From contig CAXBDA010000097.1 of assembly GCA_963974595.1 (NCBI GenBank), forward strand, positions 1-9,550: a stretch of DNA of 9,550 nucleotides, written 5' to 3'. The DNA is from PZPK01 sp963974595 (GTDB taxonomy: Bacteria > Pseudomonadota > Gammaproteobacteria > Pseudomonadales > Oleiphilaceae). How positions within the stretch are numbered: position 1 is the first letter of the stretch; the number at the start of each line of letters is the position of its first letter. The translations under genes and the position numbers were made by a program. The notes under the pieces are model-generated. The model did no database searches. It worked only from the letters and a program-made list of their open reading frames with translations, and had not been told where the DNA came from. This document shows, piece after piece, positions 1 through 6,239 of the stretch.

Positions 1-469
1 GAGGGTTGAGATATATCCGTGTTTTAATTTTGGCTGTTTGAGCACAGCGCATATCTGACAAACTATCGCCCACCAGAATGGATTGCTTAAGGTTTATGTT
101 AAAGCGTTTCGCTGCTTTGGTAATCATGCCTATTCTTGGTTTTCTACAAATACAGCGATGCGAAAATTTTGGATGATGCGGGCAATGCAGGGTTTGTTGA
201 ATCTTGATGCCTTTTTTCCAGAATTGGTTTTCTAGCCAGCGGCTTAATGCGTAAAAATCTTGTTCGCTGTAATATTTTCGGGCGATGCCCGATTGATTGG
301 TTACGATTACAATGATGAAGCTAGCCTTTCTGGCTTTTAGCGCAAGCTCAAAAATACCATCAATAAAATCAAAGTCTTCTTTTTTGGAAACATAACCATG
401 ATTGACGTTGATAACCCCGTCTCTATCGAGGAATAAGGCTTTATTGGTATTGTTTGGTCCGCGTTTCAT
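1..469 (-). CDS. gmhB: D-glycero-D-manno-heptose 1,7-bisphosphate 7-phosphatase, 3' end outside the window
   Basis: HAD-superfamily phosphatase, predicted to remove the 7-phosphate from heptose bisphosphate during cytoplasmic synthesis of ADP-heptose for the LPS core. The 156 visible codons contain no stop, so the gene continues past the left edge; the family usually has about 180-190 residues. Seen: HAD motif I FLDRDGVIN (D15 and D17 as nucleophile and acid/base), the GYV that follows it, motif II VTNQSGIAR (T57-R64), a zinc-loop pattern with C96, H98, C106 and C108, then CRKP (K110) and motif III GDSLSD (D135, D139). The Cys/His zinc loop is typical of GmhB and of the HisB phosphatase domain; the LPS setting favours GmhB. 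The ATG at 469 overlaps the TGA of the upstream glycosyltransferase as ATGA, which suggests translational coupling, and no strong Shine-Dalgarno is visible. The preferred heptose anomer (alpha or beta) cannot be told from sequence. Confidence 0.9.
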   Translation of the reverse strand, partial: MKRGPNNTNKALFLDRDGVINVNHGYVSKKEDFDFIDGIFELALKARKASFIIVIVTNQSGIARKYYSEQDFYALSRWLENQFWKKGIKIQQTLHCPHHPKFSHRCICRKPRIGMITKAAKRFNINLKQSILVGDSLSDMRCAQTAKIKTRIYLNP

Positions 470-1497
470 TGGTTATTTGGCTTTTCTAAAAACTGTTGGT
501 ACAGCGCGTGGGTTCTTTCTGCTACTTGAGAAATGTGAAGTTCATTGCGAACAAATTCAAACATGGGTTGCTGTAATAATCGAAGTTGCTCTAAATGTTT
601 TATGTGTTCACAAAGGAAATGATGAAACGTTGTTTTTTCAGTGTTTCGAATTAAACACGACTCGGGGAGAAGGTCTTGTGCTCCTGGAACGGCGGTTGAG
701 AGAACAGGCAGGCCACTTTGCAGGGCTTCAATTAAAGCAAGGCTAAAGCCGTCTCTGTCTGCGCTGATTACCATGAAATCAGCGATAAATAATAGATCTC
801 GGATATCTGTTCTATGACCCGCAAGAGTGCAGTTACTTGGGGCTGATTTTTTTAGTTTAGAGTATTCAGGGCCATCACCACAAAGAACTATATTTGCTTT
901 GAGCCCTTCTGCTGCCTTTAAAAGGTACTCAAATCGTTTGGTCGGAACAAGTCTGCCGACGCCTAAAATAAGGGGTAATGACGGGTCTATATGCATACTT
1001 TCACAAAAAGACGTTTTAGAAAGTTTTCCTGCTTGATGATTTTTTATGCCGTTCAAAACAACATGAGAGTTTATGGGAGAGATAGCCTCGGCAATGCCTT
1101 TACTCACAACAAACACCTCATCCATGTTGACTAGGGCTTTGTTATTACGTTTTACATTGTGAGCCGTGGCAACAAGTTTGATTTGTTTATTGATGAATGG
1201 CTTTAATGACGAGAGTAACGAGGCAGCCTTGTGACCGTGAGCATGGATGATGTCGGGAGAACATTTCTTTATATCTTTGAATAAGGCCGCCAGCAAAAAT
1301 AAATTTCTGCGGCTTCTATTCATAGTGAGAGGGTAATGAAAAACGCTTGGCGGCATTATTTTTTCGAAACATCCTGCTGCCACCATACTGACTTCAGTAT
1401 TAGGTATCTTACTTAGCGCTTCTGCCTGTTGGCTGGCTTGTCGTTCCATCCCGCCTACGGTTGGGCCGCTTGATGCGAGAATAAGCATTATTTTCAT
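466..1497 (-). CDS. GT4-family glycosyltransferase (GT-B fold), probably LPS core
   Basis: Retaining GT-B glycosyltransferase of 343 residues, expected to act on the cytoplasmic face of the inner membrane using a nucleotide sugar. Seen: N-terminal Rossmann strand with the glycine-rich GGMERQ loop (residues 15-20), DIIHAHGHKA (82-91), the domain-two opening GVGRLVPTKRF (about 179-189, with R182 and K187 in the phosphate-binding positions), and CGDGPE (206-211). The usual GT4 E-x7-E donor site is present as D249-x7-E257, so its first acidic residue is Asp. It is the first gene of a leftward pair with gmhB, overlapping it by 4 bases. No Shine-Dalgarno is apparent before the ATG at 1497, but MKIMLIL is a normal GT4 beginning. 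Family assignment is firm; donor and acceptor sugars are unknown. Confidence 0.88.
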   Translation of the reverse strand: MKIMLILASSGPTVGGMERQASQQAEALSKIPNTEVSMVAAGCFEKIMPPSVFHYPLTMNRSRRNLFLLAALFKDIKKCSPDIIHAHGHKAASLLSSLKPFINKQIKLVATAHNVKRNNKALVNMDEVFVVSKGIAEAISPINSHVVLNGIKNHQAGKLSKTSFCESMHIDPSLPLILGVGRLVPTKRFEYLLKAAEGLKANIVLCGDGPEYSKLKKSAPSNCTLAGHRTDIRDLLFIADFMVISADRDGFSLALIEALQSGLPVLSTAVPGAQDLLPESCLIRNTEKTTFHHFLCEHIKHLEQLRLLQQPMFEFVRNELHISQVAERTHALYQQFLEKPNNQ

Positions 1498-1640
1498 AGC
1501 GATACATCATATAAAAAATATAAATTATGAGGCTGGTATTTAAACTCTTAGATATTTAAAAAAGAGTAGCCATTGTGAATGAGGCTGATTTTAACATAGC
1601 AATCAATTAAACTAAGTTTCTTTTTAGTGACGATTTTCTA
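1498..1640. other. AT-rich divergent intergenic region
   Basis: This 143-bp gap lies between the outward-facing GT4 gene (leftward) and the acyltransferase gene (rightward), so it should carry promoters for both. On the minus strand a TATGAT hexamer (1511-1506) lies 8 bases before the ATG at 1497, and CATAAT (1530-1525) lies further upstream; neither has a good -35 match at normal spacing. For the rightward gene I found no convincing -35/-10 pair. Two short direct repeats are present (listed separately), along with an ACTCTT/AAGAGT inverted repeat (1544-1549 with 1562-1567). No gene is visible in it. Confidence 0.5.
1527..1587. repeat. Pair of 9-bp direct repeats in the divergent gap
   Basis: ATGAGGCTG occurs exactly at 1527-1535 and 1579-1587, 52 bp apart, and both copies are followed by a similar T/A-rich stretch (GTATTTAA and ATTTTAA). 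A second repeat, TATTTAAA, lies between them at 1537-1544 and 1553-1560, 16 bp apart. The 52-bp spacing is close to five helical turns. This could be a pair of regulator sites, but chance similarity in AT-rich DNA is not excluded. Confidence 0.35.
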
Positions 1641-2534
1641 ATGGATGCATTCAAAGCCAAACTTGTTATTTTGACCCTAAAGCTACTCGCGTGTTTAAGC
1701 TTGAAAAATGCTCAACGTTTTGGGGCTTTTGTTGGGCGTATTTTATGGTGGGGAGATTCCCGATCTACTCACGTCACCATAGAGAATATTCAACTGTGTT
1801 ATCCAAACTTATCTCATGAAGAGCAGCAGGCTTTAATCAAAAAAAGCTTAATGGAGACGGGAAAGCTATTTTCTGAATTTGGTATCGTCTGGGAATGGCC
1901 AACTGAGAAAACGCTGGGCTTAATTAAATCTGTTGAAGGCAAAGAGCACCTGGATGCCATTTTTGAAAAAGGGAAAGGGGCCATTGTGCTTGCACCACAT
2001 CATGGTAATTGGGAGGTGGTCGGTTTATATCTTTCAACGCTTCGTCCAATGGCTGCACTGTATAAACCGCCTAAAATTAAAGCGCTGGAAGACTACATGT
2101 CTTCCGTCAGGGGCCGCCATGGTTCGGAGTTAGTGCCTACTAATAAGCGTGGTGTTATCAGGCTTTTTTCCATTCTCTCTAAGCAGGGTATGGTTGGCAT
2201 ATTGCCCGACCAAGTTCCCGGCGGTACGGGAGGCATGTTTGCGCCTTTTATGGGTGTCGAAGCAAATACGGTGAAATTAGTATCGCGTTTGATTGATCGG
2301 ACTGAATGTGAAGTGGTCAGCCTGTGCGCGCTTAGGCGCCCCAATGGTGAAGGCTTTGATCTGGTGTTCAAACCCGCTGACCCAGACATTTATAGTAAAG
2401 ATCTAGCCACATCGATAGCCGCTCTAAATCGATCAGTCGAAGCGGCTATCGAAAGTCATCCAGAGCAATATCAGTGGGGATACAGGCGTTTTAAGGGGGC
2501 TGAGCATAACGGAAAAAAGGTATATAAATCTTAA
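1641..2534 (+). CDS. LpxL/HtrB-like lipid A secondary acyltransferase
   Basis: Lysophospholipid acyltransferase-family enzyme of 297 residues (E. coli LpxL has 306), predicted to transfer an acyl chain from acyl-ACP to a primary hydroxyacyl chain of Kdo-lipid A at the inner membrane. Seen: a hydrophobic N-terminal stretch (about residues 8-20, likely membrane anchor), VTIENIQLCYP (45-55, the usual R/N-x-NL-x-x-C-F/Y-P region), the catalytic H-x4-E motif in APHHGNWE (H120, E125), LPDQVPGGTGG (188-198), and a C-terminal QYQWGYRRFK resembling the family's QYxWxYRRFK. The ATG at 1641 is the only start between an in-frame TAA at 1608 and the conserved N-terminus; its Shine-Dalgarno is weak. The TAA overlaps the next gene's ATG by one base. 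Whether it acts like LpxL, LpxM or LpxP, and which chain length it prefers, cannot be decided from sequence. Confidence 0.9.
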   Translation: MDAFKAKLVILTLKLLACLSLKNAQRFGAFVGRILWWGDSRSTHVTIENIQLCYPNLSHEEQQALIKKSLMETGKLFSEFGIVWEWPTEKTLGLIKSVEGKEHLDAIFEKGKGAIVLAPHHGNWEVVGLYLSTLRPMAALYKPPKIKALEDYMSSVRGRHGSELVPTNKRGVIRLFSILSKQGMVGILPDQVPGGTGGMFAPFMGVEANTVKLVSRLIDRTECEVVSLCALRRPNGEGFDLVFKPADPDIYSKDLATSIAALNRSVEAAIESHPEQYQWGYRRFKGAEHNGKKVYKS

Positions 2535-3289
2535 TGAAAACCGTCAATATTGTTTGTTTGAAGTGGGGAGATGTTTACACACCCGATTACGTCAATAAGC
2601 TCTACTCTATGATAAAACGAAATATTACCCTGCCGTTTCGTTTTATTTGTCTGACAGAAAATAGCCAAGGGATTCGTAGCGAGGTAGAACGTTGGCCCCT
2701 CCCTGAATTTGAAGAGCCACCTTGGGAGTATGCTAGATTCTGCCAAGCGTGGCGTAAATTGGCGCTTTTTAAAAATGGTTTGGCCAATATTAATGGGAAA
2801 GTGCTGTTTCTTGATTTGGATGTTGTGATTATGAGCAATATTGATTGCTTTTTTTCCTTCTCAAATAAACTCTCAATTATTGAAAATTGGTACCAGCCAG
2901 GGCAGTTAGTGGGTCAAGCCTCGGTTATTTGTTTTGAGTCTGGTCAGGATACTGACTTGTTGAGTCACTATCTTGACGAGCCAGTTAAGGTGTTGAAAGA
3001 GTACCGGACAGAGCAAGCTTATATTACAGGCTACTTGGGAAACGACCGGTTTGATTATTTTCCCGAAGATTGGTGTATTAGTTTTAAAAAACATTGTATG
3101 CCAAGTGGGGTGGCGCGTTTCTTTTCAGCAAAAGTCAAAGAGCCGAAAGCGGCCAAAATTGTGGTTTTTCATGGCAGGCCTAATCCACCCGATGCAATTA
3201 AGGGGCAGTGGGGGAAAACACTGCCTTGGTATAAACGTTGGTATAAACGAGTTCAGGCTTCGCCATGGGTAGCGGAACATTGGCGTTAA
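2534..3289 (+). CDS. Putative GT-A type glycosyltransferase of uncharacterised family
   Basis: A 251-residue protein without signal peptide or membrane segment. Seen: an N-terminal strand with MKTVNIVCLKWGDVY, an aromatic middle section (PPWEYARFCQAWRK, residues 62-75) and a hydrophobic strand ending in the metal/nucleotide-sugar motif D94-L95-D96 (LFLDLDVVI), followed by SNID, as in GT8-like and other GT-A enzymes. A C-terminal VVFHGRPNPPDA (210-221) places a His-Gly after the catalytic core, reminiscent of the late metal-binding histidine of GT8-type enzymes. The C-terminus is rich in Trp, Lys and Arg and could bind membrane or LPS phosphates. It is translationally coupled to the acyltransferase (TAATG junction), so I infer that it acts on lipid A or core. 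Sugar and acceptor are not recognisable. Confidence 0.75.
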   Translation: MKTVNIVCLKWGDVYTPDYVNKLYSMIKRNITLPFRFICLTENSQGIRSEVERWPLPEFEEPPWEYARFCQAWRKLALFKNGLANINGKVLFLDLDVVIMSNIDCFFSFSNKLSIIENWYQPGQLVGQASVICFESGQDTDLLSHYLDEPVKVLKEYRTEQAYITGYLGNDRFDYFPEDWCISFKKHCMPSGVARFFSAKVKEPKAAKIVVFHGRPNPPDAIKGQWGKTLPWYKRWYKRVQASPWVAEHWR

Positions 3290-3316
3290 TGTTTAATTTT
3301 GAGTAGAGATTAACGC
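3283..3316. repeat. 8-bp inverted repeat at the convergent gene ends
   Basis: GCGTTAAT (3283-3290) and ATTAACGC (3309-3316) form an 8-bp perfect inverted repeat with an 18-base loop, spanning the stop codons of the two converging genes, which are only 20 bp apart. Both genes end in Arg-stop (CGT TAA), which explains part of the symmetry. There is no T-run on either side, so this is not a convincing intrinsic terminator. Another ATTAACGC lies at 3329-3336. Confidence 0.3.
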
Positions 3317-4020
3317 TGATAACCGTGCATTAACGCAGCCCAGTCTGACTCCGACCATTTAATATCAAAGCGCACCCTTTCTTTTTCAAAGCTGCGTTTT
3401 AGTCTCTTGAGTGTTGCCTGTTGCCATTTTTTTTGTGGTGGTAATATACGGGCGCGATCAAAATCAATAAGCCAGAATTTCCCCGTTTTATCTTGAAGAA
3501 TATTCTGAATATTCAAATCAGCATGAAAAACACCTTGTCGATGAAAGGTGGCAATCATTTTTCCAAGCTCTTGGTAAAATTCAAGGGCTTGGGCTTGGCG
3601 TAAAACCTGAATCAAATCTTGGGCATCGGGTATTTTGTGGGTAAGTAAATCAGCTTGATAGAATAGACCCTGCTGAGTGATTTGAGCCGCAGCGGGTGTT
3701 GGTACCGGAAGTTGTTTCTTCAAAAGAATGTGTAATATATTGAATTCTGCAATCGAGCGGGTCTTGGGGTAGCCATTGAACAGGTAGCGGTCATGGTTCA
3801 GGTGGCGCATCATGCCGCCACGTAAGTAATGCCTTAATACTAATTGAGTTTCTCCATGCTGAACAAACCAGGTTGTGCCTCTGCCGCTTTCTTGTCCAAT
3901 GATCGCGTTGTTTGTTTGCCAGTATTGGGCGGTAAAATACCTTTCTGACATGTCGCCAAAATAGCGCTGATCAAATTGCCAAAAGAAGGGAGATTGCTGT
4001 TTTGTGAGGATTTGCGTCAT
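3310..4020 (-). CDS. kdkA: 3-deoxy-D-manno-octulosonic acid (Kdo) kinase
   Basis: Predicted to phosphorylate the Kdo residue attached to lipid A, using ATP, on the cytoplasmic side of the inner membrane. At 236 residues it is close to the H. influenzae KdkA length. Seen: the KdkA-type VLRHYLRGG (residues 61-69), a conserved Glu in RSIAEFNIL (E92), the kinase catalytic loop HADLNIQNIL (H166, D168, N173) and the metal-binding IDFDRAR (D186, D188). These match the atypical small-molecule/LPS kinase fold shared with RfaP-like proteins; the RHYxRGG and HADLN signatures separate KdkA from WaaP. Its ATG at 4020 overlaps the TGA of the upstream GT4 gene by 4 bases, with a modest AGG element upstream, so it is the last gene of a three-gene leftward operon. 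In known systems Kdo phosphorylation goes with a single Kdo in the core; that is an inference here. Confidence 0.92.
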   Translation of the reverse strand: MTQILTKQQSPFFWQFDQRYFGDMSERYFTAQYWQTNNAIIGQESGRGTTWFVQHGETQLVLRHYLRGGMMRHLNHDRYLFNGYPKTRSIAEFNILHILLKKQLPVPTPAAAQITQQGLFYQADLLTHKIPDAQDLIQVLRQAQALEFYQELGKMIATFHRQGVFHADLNIQNILQDKTGKFWLIDFDRARILPPQKKWQQATLKRLKRSFEKERVRFDIKWSESDWAALMHGYQR

Positions 4021-5201
4021 AGTTGACCTGTGTTTTTTGACATGACTTCTCGATAAAGCGCTATCGTATCATTACACATCTTATTCAGTGAAAAATTCTG
4101 TTCAATAAATATACGGGAAGCGTCCTCTATTTTGGCGCGCTCTTGCAGATTCTTTTTATCACAATAAAAAAGTGCTTTTTTTATTGCACTGCTCATGGAT
4201 TCACTGTCTTTAACCTTGCACATAAATTGTTGCTGCAAGGGAGAGATCGTTTCCAAGCTGCCACCATGCTTGGTCGCAATTACAAGACAGCCCATTGCTT
4301 GTGCTTCACACGCTGTTCGACCAAATGATTCAGGTTTGATCGAGGCAGAAATAACAATATCCGCCAGTTGATACATGGCCGGCATATCATAGTAATTACC
4401 CGTAAATTGCACACGATTTGAAAGTTTGTGTTTAATAATAAAGGCTTGTAGTTCCTGCTGGTAATGGTCTTTACCTGGCTCATCTCCCACGATCAAACAA
4501 TGTACAGAAGTATGTTCTGTCAGCCGGGCTATTGCTTCCAGAAATGTTGGGTGGCCTTTTAAACGAGTCAGTCGTCCTGGGAGAATAATAATCTTGTCGT
4601 GTTCAGCAATATGCCATTTTTGCCTAAGCGACAGGGCCTTATCTTTATTTGATTGGCTTTGGGTAAATGTTGTTAGGTCTATCCCCCTATGTATAAGTTT
4701 TATATTGGTATGGTGTTGGGGGTAGACCGTATTGATATGCGATGCAATAAACTGGGAAACGGCAATGCAGGCATCACCTTTCAGCATGACGCCATTATAA
4801 ATCCGCTTTAAGCTGTTTTGGTGACCATACTGGCCATGAAATGTGGTAATAAATGGAACTTTGGCTTTTTTACTCGCCCAATAACAGCTCCAGGCAGGTG
4901 CGCGAGAGCGAGCATGAATAAGATCGAATTGATGTGATTGGATGAGTTGCTTAAGTATCTGGCTATTCCGCCATATTTTAAACGGATTTTTGCTATGAAC
5001 GCTTAGCGTTATATGTCTGGCGCCTATGTCTTCTAGCTGTTTCACCAAAGGGCCACCGGAAGAAATAACCCAAGCTTCATGGCCTTGTTCGATTAAATAC
5101 TTACAAAGGTCTAAAGTACCACGCTCAACCCCGCCAGAGACTAAACTGGGTAAAACTTGGAGTACTCTGAGTTTTTTATCTGAATTAAGTGAATTTGTCA
5201 T
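4017..5201 (-). CDS. GT4-family glycosyltransferase, LPS core, upstream of kdkA
   Basis: A 394-residue GT-B glycosyltransferase with all GT4 landmarks: VLPSLVSGGVERG (glycine-rich acceptor loop, residues 16-28), DLIHARSRAPAW (93-104), TTFHGQYG (119-126), AVSQFI (147-152), a second-domain start ILPGRLTRLKGH (206-217, with R210 and K215), IVGDEPG (237-243), and the donor motif KPESFGRTACEAQAMG with E291-x7-E299. It starts 11 bp after the ELM1-family stop and overlaps kdkA by 4 bases, so the three genes are almost certainly co-transcribed. I infer that it adds a sugar to the Kdo/heptose inner core, because of its link to kdkA; the actual linkage is unknown. It has complete catalytic residues, unlike the D-x7-E paralogue at 466-1497. 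No signal peptide or membrane helix is present, as expected for a peripheral inner-membrane enzyme. Confidence 0.9.
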   Translation of the reverse strand: MTNSLNSDKKLRVLQVLPSLVSGGVERGTLDLCKYLIEQGHEAWVISSGGPLVKQLEDIGARHITLSVHSKNPFKIWRNSQILKQLIQSHQFDLIHARSRAPAWSCYWASKKAKVPFITTFHGQYGHQNSLKRIYNGVMLKGDACIAVSQFIASHINTVYPQHHTNIKLIHRGIDLTTFTQSQSNKDKALSLRQKWHIAEHDKIIILPGRLTRLKGHPTFLEAIARLTEHTSVHCLIVGDEPGKDHYQQELQAFIIKHKLSNRVQFTGNYYDMPAMYQLADIVISASIKPESFGRTACEAQAMGCLVIATKHGGSLETISPLQQQFMCKVKDSESMSSAIKKALFYCDKKNLQERAKIEDASRIFIEQNFSLNKMCNDTIALYREVMSKNTGQL

Positions 5202-5212
5202 GACGGTTATCT

Positions 5213-6199
5213 TTAGTTTTTTTGGACGTGATGGCTGGATTGGATTCGGTCAAGCAGCCATAGAGCAGAGCGATCAGCTTCCCAGGCTAACTCATGATGT
5301 TGAGCTGTTTTAATAGACCTGTCTTTAATAGATCTATCGTTAAAGGAAATAACATAGCCTTCATCAGCCAAGCTATTTACTTGCCGCACAATCCGTTTGT
5401 TATTTTTAGGAACGCAGTGAATTAACCCCACTTGTGAGTCTGCGCTTAGCGCTTCAAATATCATTGACATACTATCTGGGGTGATCCAGGTGAATTTTGT
5501 TTTTAGAAGGATTTCCTGAATAGACCCCATACTGCCTTGTTTGTAATCATGAATGCTCAGATTAGGTAAATTCAGTGTGTTTAATGCGGTGTTCATTGCT
5601 TGAGGTGTTCTTGGGGAATTGCTCAACAGCCATTGCTTATCCGGGCTTTCTAAGCAGAGCTCTTGTATCTGTTGGATAATATGATCGACATCAAGGTGAT
5701 AATGTTTTGACAAACCACCGATCAATATTAGATGTATTGTCCTCGTTTGAGATGAACTGTTGGACTGAGGTTTATCTATTTTATTAATTGGCCCAAAGGT
5801 ATTCAGGATTTTTTTGCTATTGCCTGGCGCATCATGCTGCGGGCAAATGATGGCATCAAACAAACAGATCGGTAAGCTGGGTTTCATAATAAGTGAGGTA
5901 AATGTCTTAAATTTAAAACCGGCAATCAGTACGCTTAGGTGGGTGCGATGGCCAGCACCTAGGATTAAATCTGGCTTGGCTCGGTTTTTCAAAAAAGAGG
6001 CCAAGAAGAACAGATGCTTAACACTGAGTTTATGCTGAGTGATATCAAACCAATGAATCTCGCAATTCGCATGAAAGGCTAAACGCTTCACCAGACCTTC
6101 TAACTGGCTAAGATGGCCGGGTCTTGCGTCATGGAAAACCCAGATATTGAGCGTTTTTAGTTTAGACGTATGTTCACTTAAGTGGTTTGGACTAAGCAT
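5213..6199 (-). CDS. ELM1-family putative glycosyltransferase
   Basis: A 328-residue protein of the Mito_fiss_Elm1 family, whose bacterial members are regarded as putative GT-B-like glycosyltransferases, often found in LPS loci. Seen: NIWVFHDARPGHLSQ (residues 18-32, the family's D-x-x-x-GH-x-x-Q opening), LILGAGHRTH (78-87), CPQHD (119-123), LILIGGLSKHY (157-167, start of the second domain), and WITPDSMSMIFEA (238-250), the family's TPDS-x-SM-x-x-EA signature. The ATG at 6199 is the only ATG/GTG/TTG between an in-frame TAA (6208-6206) and the conserved opening. No Shine-Dalgarno is placed correctly, and a perfect TATAAT ends only 5 bases before the ATG. A tandem DRSIK-DRSIK (288-297) reflects a 15-bp duplication. 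It heads the operon with the GT4 gene and kdkA, which supports a core-sugar role. Enzymatic activity is not proven for most of this family. Confidence 0.82.
   Translation of the reverse strand: MLSPNHLSEHTSKLKTLNIWVFHDARPGHLSQLEGLVKRLAFHANCEIHWFDITQHKLSVKHLFFLASFLKNRAKPDLILGAGHRTHLSVLIAGFKFKTFTSLIMKPSLPICLFDAIICPQHDAPGNSKKILNTFGPINKIDKPQSNSSSQTRTIHLILIGGLSKHYHLDVDHIIQQIQELCLESPDKQWLLSNSPRTPQAMNTALNTLNLPNLSIHDYKQGSMGSIQEILLKTKFTWITPDSMSMIFEALSADSQVGLIHCVPKNNKRIVRQVNSLADEGYVISFNDRSIKDRSIKTAQHHELAWEADRSALWLLDRIQSSHHVQKN
5309..5338. repeat. 15-bp tandem duplication inside the ELM1-family gene
   Basis: Two adjacent 15-base units, 5309-5323 and 5324-5338, agree at 13 of 15 positions. On the coding (minus) strand they give the pentapeptide DRSIK twice, in frame. 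Both differences are synonymous, since both units encode the same peptide, so the duplication is probably old enough to have drifted or is held by selection on protein sequence. It lies near the C-terminus, after the last recognisable family motif. Confidence 0.75.
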
Positions 6200-6204
6200 C
6201 TTGG

Positions 6205-6212
6205 ATTATACT
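6205..6212. promoter_or_regulatory. Overlapping divergent -10 elements between the ELM1-family gene and waaA
   Basis: The stretch ATTATACT reads as a perfect TATAAT on the minus strand (6210-6205) and as TATACT, a 5/6 match, on the plus strand (6207-6212). The minus-strand element would start transcription at about 6199, at the ATG of the ELM1-family gene; the plus-strand element would start near 6219, about 20 bases before the waaA ATG. No good -35 is placed at 16-18 bp for either; TTGGAC (6187-6192) is only 14 bp from the plus-strand element. Bidirectional promoters built on symmetric -10 elements are a known phenomenon. Assignment here is by consensus match only. Confidence 0.5.
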
Positions 6213-6239
6213 GCGCCTTTCTTTTTGAAGTTGCTGCTT

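Noticed and set aside
402..746. A 114-codon open frame on the plus strand
   Set aside because: It lies opposite gmhB and the GT4 gene, both with strong family motifs in the other strand; the translation shows no recognisable domain.
2093..2389. A 98-codon open frame on the minus strand inside the acyltransferase gene
   Set aside because: It is opposite a gene with an intact H-x4-E catalytic motif; no start signal or domain supports it.
3283..3316. Bidirectional intrinsic terminator between the GT-A gene and kdkA
   Set aside because: The stem is only 8 bp and AT-rich, the loop is 18 bases, and there is no T-run on either strand; the symmetry is partly due to both genes ending in CGT TAA.
6147..6239. 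Longer N-terminus for waaA starting at the ATG at 6147
   Set aside because: It would add 31 residues not seen in the family, overlap the start of the divergent ELM1-family gene, and place the membrane anchor away from the N-terminus.
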